From assembly GCA_030620655.1 (NCBI GenBank), contig JAUXEH010000096.1, positions 1-9,677 of the forward strand: a stretch of DNA of 9,677 nucleotides. Direction: 5' to 3'. Below the pieces are notes generated by a model. That model made no database searches, was not told the origin of the DNA, and was given only the letters and a program-made list of their open reading frames with translations. Below, one piece after another: positions 6,493 to 9,677 of this stretch; position 1 is the stretch's first letter, and every line of letters begins with the position of its first letter. A program made the position numbers and the translations under genes. The stretch comes from Candidatus Aminicenantota bacterium (lineage in GTDB: Bacteria > Acidobacteriota > Aminicenantia > Aminicenantales > Aminicenantaceae).

Positions 6493-6857
6493 TATCGTGA
6501 ATCATCCCGGTTTCGGCCGACGCCGGGAAGACCGGCCTGGAACAGCAGGCCGCAGGCCGTGTACATCATATGTTTGGTGGAAAGGATGGGGATTCCCTTG
6601 TCCTTTGCGAGTGCGAGACCTCCTTCGTCAGGTTTTTTGCCGCGCACATACAGGATCGCCTTGGCCTCGACGATATCCGCCGTGCGGACGGACTGGGTGT
6701 TGGTCAACCCGGTCATGAGCAGGATCCCGGGCTGGCCGAAGGCCAGCACATCGCTCATGAGATCGGAGCCGCCGGCTGCCGTGATCTCCAGATCGAGGCA
6801 GTCCCCACAGCAGATGACCTCGGCGTCCAGGATCTCTTGGATCTGTCTCAGGGTCAT
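6492..6857 (-). CDS. DRTGG-domain protein, first copy
   Basis: A 121-residue stand-alone DRTGG-type domain, paralogous to the protein at 4338-4679. The shared core is SDLMSDVLAF (31-40), followed by strands such as GILLMTG and AKAILYVRGK and an IPILSTKHMMYTACGLLF segment. A cysteine cluster, ICCGDC (C16, C17, C20), lies just before the core and is absent from the second copy; it could be redox-active or bind metal, but this is conjecture. The gene begins 2 bases after the short hdrA stop and runs into the GHKL ATPase gene with a TAATG junction. It is likely a ligand- or partner-binding regulatory subunit. The function cannot be stated beyond the domain. Confidence 0.8.
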   Translation of the reverse strand: MTLRQIQEILDAEVICCGDCLDLEITAAGGSDLMSDVLAFGQPGILLMTGLTNTQSVRTADIVEAKAILYVRGKKPDEGGLALAKDKGIPILSTKHMMYTACGLLFQAGLPGVGRNRDDSR

Positions 6858-6859
6858 GT

Positions 6860-7714
6860 TCAGTTATCCGGGACCACTTCCTTGATGATGACGTCGCCCT
6901 TTTTGATTATCCTCTCCGAGGGGGTGATGACTGTCGGACAGTTTGACCAGCAGTCCCCGCAGCCGTTGCACTTTTCCACATCGACATAGCGGGCCTTTTT
7001 CTTGATCTTCACGTTGAACGCACCCACATATCCCGAGACTTCCTCCACCTCGCTCCAGGTCAGCAGCTCGATGTTGGGATGTTTCCCCACCTCCGACATC
7101 TTGGGCGTCAGGATACAGGCCGAGCAGTCCAGGGTGGGGAAGGTCTTGTCCAGGATGGACATGTGTCCGCCGATGGAGGCTTCCTTCTCCACCAGGTAGA
7201 CCTTTTTCCCGGAGTTGGCGTAGGTCAGGGCCGCGTGGATGCCGGCGATGCCGGCGCCCACGATGAGCACCTCGGGCCGGACCGGGACCTCTTTTTTCGT
7301 CAGAGGATCGTGCAGCACGACACGCCGCACCGCCGCCGAGATCAGCGCCTTGGCTTTCTTGGTGGCCTTTTCCGGGTCTTGCGTGACCCAGGAGACATGC
7401 TCCCGGATGTTGGCCATCTGGAAGTAGAAAGGATTCATCCCCTCTTCCGTGACCGCACCCCGGAACGTGGGCTCGTGCATGAGGGGCGAACAGGAGGCTA
7501 CGACCACCCGGGTCAGCTCGCTGGTCCTGATGGCCTCCTTGATCAGCTCCTGCCCCGGATCGGAGCACATGAACTTGTATTCCTTGGCCACCACCACGTT
7601 GTCCAGCTTGGAGGCGAACTCGACCACTTCCGGTACGTTGACCTTGCCCGCGATGTTGGTGCCGCAGTCACAGACAAACACTCCGACTCTAGCTTGACCG
7701 TTGTTATCGCTCAT
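6860..7714 (-). CDS. hdrA: HdrA-like protein, short form (N-terminal half only)
   Basis: A 284-residue protein matching the N-terminal part of HdrA, the flavin-binding electron-bifurcating subunit of heterodisulfide-reductase-type complexes. Visible features are VGVFVCDCGTN at the start (C15, C17), C50 in FMCSDPG, VVASCSP (C75), a dinucleotide-binding loop VGAGIAG (152-158), the HdrA-type TFPTLDCSACILTPKM stretch (C197, C200), and one [4Fe-4S] motif CNGCGDCWSNCP (C249, C252, C255, C259). It then stops after 25 more residues. Full HdrA is about 650 residues, with the remainder of the flavin fold and further ferredoxin clusters, and none of that is encoded here. The stop is followed 2 bases later by an intact gene in a different family, so no frameshifted remainder exists. 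The ATG overlaps the hdrB stop (ATGA, 7711-7714). Homology is firm; whether it can hold FAD or bifurcate is doubtful. Confidence 0.85.
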   Translation of the reverse strand: MSDNNGQARVGVFVCDCGTNIAGKVNVPEVVEFASKLDNVVVAKEYKFMCSDPGQELIKEAIRTSELTRVVVASCSPLMHEPTFRGAVTEEGMNPFYFQMANIREHVSWVTQDPEKATKKAKALISAAVRRVVLHDPLTKKEVPVRPEVLIVGAGIAGIHAALTYANSGKKVYLVEKEASIGGHMSILDKTFPTLDCSACILTPKMSEVGKHPNIELLTWSEVEEVSGYVGAFNVKIKKKARYVDVEKCNGCGDCWSNCPTVITPSERIIKKGDVIIKEVVPDN

Positions 7715-8595
7715 TTTGCTCCTCCGTTTGCGAGTTTCGCCCACATGCCTTCCAGCGGGATGATGGAGCGGGAGAACCCCAGGTCCTCTTTGGCAACGCC
7801 CAATGCCAGGCCCATCAGTTGAGTGAAATAGAGGATGGGCAGCTTGACGTCTTCTTTGTATTTCTTGACGATCTTTTTCTGGTTGATCTCCAGGTTGAGC
7901 TGGCAGAGCGGGCACAGGGTGACGATCACGTCTGCGCCCTGGCGTTTGGCCTCTTTCAGCAGGAGATGATTCATGCCCAGGCCGACATCCTCCATAATTC
8001 CTGCCAGCGACCCCCCGCAGCAGCGGGTCTTGACAGGATAATCGACGGCTTCGGCTCCCATGGCTTCCATGAGCTTGTCCATGGAGGTGGGATAGTCCGG
8101 GTCGTCGAAATCCGTGTAGGGCCGGACGAGCTGGCACCCGTAGTAGGAGGCCACCTTCAACCCGGTCAGCGGATTCGTGACCTTGGCCTTGAGGGCCTCA
8201 AGGCCCACATCCTTGACCAGCACCTCGACCGGATGGATGACGTTCACCGTGCCCTTGTACTCGCATCCTGCATTCTTGAGCTCGGTCAGGACCTTCTTCG
8301 CCTTGGCATGGCCGGAGACGAGGAACGCGTTGGACTTTTTCATGGTGAGGTAGCATCCGGCGCAGGGGGCGATGATATCCCTGCCGTCCTTTTCCGCGAT
8401 CGAGAGGTTCCGGCCGCAGATGGCCTCGGCCATGGCCGCGTCGACCGAGAAATAGGCGGTGGCGCCGCAGCAGTTCCAATCGTCCAGTTCATTAAGGGGG
8501 ACGCCGACGGCCTTGAACACGGGAAGCAGGGATTCTTCGTAGTGTTTGGAGCCTGATTTCAGGGAACAGCCCGGGTAGTAGGCATATTCTTTCAT
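7711..8595 (-). CDS. hdrB: HdrB-like subunit with two CCG (noncubane Fe-S) domains
   Basis: A 294-residue protein of the normal HdrB length. Two complete cysteine-rich CCG motifs are present: C10, C42-C43-G, C78-x2-C81 and C154, C192-C193-G, C228-x2-C231. In the methanogen enzyme these bind the two noncubane [4Fe-4S] clusters that reduce the CoM-S-S-CoB disulfide. In bacteria the physiological disulfide or other acceptor of HdrB homologues is usually unknown, and that applies here. The start YAYYPGCS is typical. The ATG overlaps the hdrC stop (ATGA, 8592-8595) with GAGGAG upstream, and its own stop overlaps the hdrA start, so hdrC, hdrB and hdrA form a tightly coupled trio. Since all ten motif cysteines are present, the subunit looks catalytically intact. 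Confidence 0.95.
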   Translation of the reverse strand: MKEYAYYPGCSLKSGSKHYEESLLPVFKAVGVPLNELDDWNCCGATAYFSVDAAMAEAICGRNLSIAEKDGRDIIAPCAGCYLTMKKSNAFLVSGHAKAKKVLTELKNAGCEYKGTVNVIHPVEVLVKDVGLEALKAKVTNPLTGLKVASYYGCQLVRPYTDFDDPDYPTSMDKLMEAMGAEAVDYPVKTRCCGGSLAGIMEDVGLGMNHLLLKEAKRQGADVIVTLCPLCQLNLEINQKKIVKKYKEDVKLPILYFTQLMGLALGVAKEDLGFSRSIIPLEGMWAKLANGGAK

Positions 8596-9173
8596 TTGTT
8601 CTCCTCGGTTACGGCTTTGATCAAGCCATGCAGCTGCTTTCTATTCTTGATCTTTTCCATCTTTAGGCCGAGCCGGCCGGTTTTCATGAGGTCGATCCCC
8701 ATGCCGGCCATCTTCAAGGGAGAGATAAAATCCTTCAGCCGCAGGTACATGTTCACGACCACCCACAGCTCGGAATTCCGGCCGTTCCTAGCGATGAGCT
8801 TGTGCATCTCCTGCGCCAGGGCCGGGCTAGGCAGCTTGCGTGGATAGACACCGGCCTCCACCGCCTCCCGCTTCAGGCTGTACATGACGTCCGTGATCTT
8901 GATCAGTGAGGGACAGCGGACCTGGCAGCTGTAGCAAGACGAGCAGAGCCAGGGAGTGAAGCTCTTGAGCACATCGTCCTTGAATCCGTGTTTCACCATG
9001 GCGATGATCTGGCGCGGTGAGTAGTCCATGTATTCTGCCATGGGGCAGGAGCTGCTGCAGGTGCCGCATTGAATACAGCGATTTATCTCCTCGCTGTGAG
9101 ATTTCTCCTTGACCTCGCCCAGAAAGTTCTTGTCCAGCTCGCTTTCAAATATGACCTTTCTGTGGGTTTCCAT
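8592..9173 (-). CDS. hdrC: HdrC-like subunit with two [4Fe-4S] clusters
   Basis: A 193-residue first gene of the operon. The twin [4Fe-4S] motifs are CIQCGTCSSSCP (C33, C36, C39, C43) and CSSCYSCQVRCP (C77, C80, C83, C87), the standard HdrC arrangement that carries electrons from HdrA to HdrB. The C-terminal 100 residues are helical and basic, with no membrane segment such as that of HdrE-linked systems, so the complex is probably cytoplasmic. AAAAGGAGG lies 4 bases before the ATG, and a perfect 14-base palindrome abuts this site. The start is supported by the Shine-Dalgarno site and by the lack of coding sequence upstream. The gene is preceded by a long leader from a near-consensus promoter at 9385-9413. 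Confidence 0.93.
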   Translation of the reverse strand: METHRKVIFESELDKNFLGEVKEKSHSEEINRCIQCGTCSSSCPMAEYMDYSPRQIIAMVKHGFKDDVLKSFTPWLCSSCYSCQVRCPSLIKITDVMYSLKREAVEAGVYPRKLPSPALAQEMHKLIARNGRNSELWVVVNMYLRLKDFISPLKMAGMGIDLMKTGRLGLKMEKIKNRKQLHGLIKAVTEENK

Positions 9174-9181
9174 GCATCCTC

Positions 9182-9195
9182 CTTTTAATTAAAAG
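9182..9195. repeat. Perfect 14-base palindrome beside the hdrC Shine-Dalgarno site
   Basis: CTTTTAATTAAAAG is its own reverse complement. On the minus strand its 3' end overlaps the first bases of the AAAAGGAGG ribosome-binding site of hdrC. It could be an operator for a dimeric regulator or a weak A+U stem affecting initiation. A chance A+T palindrome is possible. Confidence 0.4.
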
Positions 9196-9268
9196 CGCTG
9201 TGATGATGTCGGTGTAAAGAGAGGGGGTTCGACCAGTCGGATAAAACGTATAATAATGACATAATTTG

Positions 9269-9293
9269 GTGCTCACGCAGTGTGAGACAACAC
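9269..9293 (-). promoter_or_regulatory. Third leader hairpin / dyad
   Basis: On the minus strand, CTCAC-ACTGC-GTGAG (9272-9286) forms a 5-bp stem with a 5-nt loop. An outer GGTG/CACC pairing extends it, with a TTGT bulge on the 5' side only. As DNA, CTCAC-N5-GTGAG is also a possible operator. No U-tract follows, so it is not a terminator. Confidence 0.35.
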
Positions 9294-9323
9294 CCGTATT
9301 GATACACAAAAAATCAGATACGG
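9294..9323 (-). promoter_or_regulatory. Second leader hairpin, bulged 10-bp stem
   Basis: On the minus strand the 5' arm CCGTAT-C-TGAT pairs with the 3' arm ATCAATACGG. That gives ten base pairs with a single bulged C and a 9-nt U-rich loop (TTTTTGTGT). It lies one base after the stop codon of the small leader ORF, so a ribosome ending there would cover its 5' arm. The structure is seen by pairing only; no energy was computed. Confidence 0.45.
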
Positions 9324-9324
9324 C

Positions 9325-9354
9325 CTAGTAATTCGGTAAGAAATCCTGCATCAT
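9325..9354 (-). CDS. Possible 9-codon leader peptide (MMQDFLPNY)
   Basis: A tiny ORF in the operon leader. It starts with tandem ATGs and ends in TAG, and GGAG lies exactly 6 bases before the first ATG. That GGAG is the 3' arm of the first leader hairpin, so its use would require the hairpin to open. The ORF ends one base before the second hairpin. Spacing of ribosome-binding site, ORF and hairpin resembles a translation-sensing leader, but the peptide shows no run of one amino acid. An ORF this short can easily arise by chance. Confidence 0.25.
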   Translation of the reverse strand: MMQDFLPNY

Positions 9355-9360
9355 TAATGT

Positions 9361-9376
9361 CTCCGGTTTCCCGGAG
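9361..9376 (-). promoter_or_regulatory. 5'-terminal hairpin with GNRA tetraloop
   Basis: Minus-strand RNA CTCCGG-GAAA-CCGGAG: a perfect 6-bp GC-rich stem closed by a GAAA (GNRA) loop. It begins only 2-3 bases from the predicted transcript start. Hairpins at the extreme 5' end often protect mRNA from decay. Its 3' arm contains the GGAG in front of the small leader ORF. Confidence 0.5.
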
Positions 9377-9384
9377 GATATTAA

Positions 9385-9413
9385 ATTCTATTGAGGATAC
9401 GGGGGCTTGTCAA
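9385..9413 (-). promoter_or_regulatory. Sigma-70-type promoter of the hdr-hnd operon
   Basis: Minus strand TTGACA (9408-9413), 17-base spacer, TAGAAT (9385-9390): a consensus -35, ideal spacing and a five-of-six -10. An A/T-rich tract (9414-9428, mostly A on the plus strand) directly upstream of the -35 could act as an UP element. The predicted start is near 9378-9379, giving a leader of about 205 nt before hdrC. It is the best-matching promoter in the intergenic region. No sigma-54 element was seen. Confidence 0.65.
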
Positions 9414-9505
9414 TAAAAAAAAGAAATTGCCCGAAAATAAAAAAATCAGGCGTATGATCGTGATTAAATTATAGTGACTTTTTCTGAAATCCTGCCTAAT
9501 ATTGC

Positions 9506-9535
9506 TTGCATTTACCGAAAAAAACAAAGTAAAAT
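9506..9535 (+). promoter_or_regulatory. Possible sigma-70-type promoter for the lipoprotein gene
   Basis: TTGCAT (9506-9511), 18-base spacer, TAAAAT (9530-9535). A start near 9542 would give a 5' UTR of about 33 nt before the ATG at 9575. The match is moderate (four of six at -35, five of six at -10) and the region is A+T-rich, so chance matches are likely. Confidence 0.35.
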
Positions 9536-9574
9536 TGATTCATCACAACAACCTTTCAATAATAAGGAGGAAGA

Positions 9575-9677
9575 ATGAACAGGAAAGCTCTCTCTTTTCT
9601 AGGGGTGGTGTTATTGATCGCGGTGGTTTCCAGCTGTTCATCCAATCCTGAAAAAGGCCTCTTGGACAGATACTTCA
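9575..9677 (+). CDS. Putative lipoprotein, N-terminal part (cut by the window edge)
   Basis: Only 34 residues are in view. They show a classical lipoprotein signal peptide: MNRKALSF with positive charges, a hydrophobic core LGVVLLIAVV, and a lipobox VSSC with C21 as the lipidation site, followed by SSNPEKG. A lipid-anchored envelope protein is expected; the residue after the cysteine is serine, which in enterobacteria would favour the outer membrane, but this rule may not hold here. AAGGAGG (9564-9570) lies 4 bases before the ATG. The gene is divergent from the hdr-hnd operon and may have its own promoter at 9506-9535. Nothing in the visible part identifies its family. Confidence 0.75.
   Translation, partial: MNRKALSFLGVVLLIAVVSSCSSNPEKGLLDRYF

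Larger units (their letters stand above)
9174..9379 (-). promoter_or_regulatory. Structured 5' leader of the hdr-hnd operon (about 205 nt)
   Basis: The region between the predicted transcript start (about 9378-9379) and the hdrC ATG. Read as minus-strand RNA it holds three hairpins: a 5'-terminal 6-bp stem with a GAAA tetraloop (9361-9376), a roughly 10-bp stem with one bulged C (9294-9323), and a bulged stem at 9269-9293. It also holds a possible 9-codon ORF (9325-9354). None is followed by a U-tract, so no intrinsic terminator is seen. I do not recognise a known riboswitch class. The length and structure suggest post-transcriptional control or mRNA stabilisation, which is inference. Confidence 0.45.

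Noticed and set aside
6860..6862. Possible selenocysteine read-through of the hdrA TGA
   Set aside because: The frame continues TGA-ACA-TGA, so a second stop follows one codon later, and the downstream sequence is the start of an intact DRTGG gene.
7715..8137. Extension of the hdrA frame by 141 codons upstream
   Set aside because: The extension overlaps hdrB out of frame and is Arg/Pro/Gly-rich without HdrA similarity. The ATG at 7714, in an ATGA overlap with the hdrB stop, fits the HdrA N-terminus (VGVFVCDCGTN).
7079..8556. Two plus-strand open frames of about 245 codons each (7079-7822 and 7819-8556)
   Set aside because: Antisense to hdrA and hdrB, with composition typical of reverse-complement shadows and no recognisable domain.
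9272..9286. CTCAC-N5-GTGAG as a CRP/FNR or Rex operator
   Set aside because: The half-sites do not match TGTGA-N6-TCACA, TTGAT-N4-ATCAA or the Rex TTGTGA-type palindrome. It lies downstream of the predicted start, so it is kept only as an unassigned dyad/hairpin.
9361..9376. The GC-rich hairpin as an intrinsic terminator
   Set aside because: No U-tract follows on either strand, and both flanking genes point away from it, so a terminator is not expected. The 5'-end position after the promoter fits a leader hairpin better.
1..9677. CRISPR arrays, tRNA or rRNA genes, insertion sequences or attachment sites
   Set aside because: Reading the window showed no spaced direct repeats, tRNA-like cloverleaf, transposase motif or terminal inverted repeats. 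Coding sequence is continuous up to 9173 and the remaining 401-base gap is explained as a regulatory region.

Overview
The window looks like a piece of the genome of a strictly anaerobic bacterium, most likely a sulfate-reducing or syntrophic member of the Desulfobacterota (former Deltaproteobacteria). This placement rests on gene content (HdrCBA-like proteins beside an Hnd-type NAD(P)-linked hydrogenase), G+C-rich genes with strong Shine-Dalgarno sites, and protein similarity judged by eye. No 16S rRNA or other phylogenetic marker is present.

Layout. Thirteen consecutive genes on the minus strand fill positions 1-9173 and read from high to low coordinates: hdrC, hdrB, a short hdrA, a DRTGG-domain gene, an RsbW-like GHKL ATPase, an [FeFe]-hydrogenase-like (HydS-type) protein, a second DRTGG gene, a PHP phosphoesterase, a second GHKL ATPase, then hndA (NuoE-like), hndB, hndC (NuoF-like), and the start of a NuoG/HydA-type subunit that runs off the left edge. 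Five junctions are 4-base ATGA overlaps, one is a one-base TAATG overlap, and every other gap is 12 bases or less, so this is almost certainly one translationally coupled operon. Positions 9174-9574 are an A+T-rich divergent intergenic region. It holds a near-consensus sigma-70 promoter for the operon, a leader of about 205 nt with three hairpins and a possible 9-codon leader peptide, and a weaker promoter facing right. A lipoprotein gene starts at 9575 on the plus strand and leaves the right edge.

How the genes may work together. HndA, HndB, HndC and the partial subunit form the NAD(P)H/FMN and Fe-S arm of an electron-bifurcating hydrogenase or related oxidoreductase. HdrC and HdrB are complete Fe-S/disulfide-reductase-type subunits. 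The HdrA partner is cut to 284 residues: it keeps the first part of the flavin domain and one [4Fe-4S] motif and lacks the rest. Between these two modules sits a six-gene block that looks sensory: an H-cluster protein lacking the catalytic proton-transfer cysteine, two stand-alone GHKL ATPases, two DRTGG proteins and a PHP phosphoesterase. My inference is that this block senses H2 or redox state and sets the activity or expression of the flanking electron-transfer complexes. No part of that signalling route is shown by the sequence itself.
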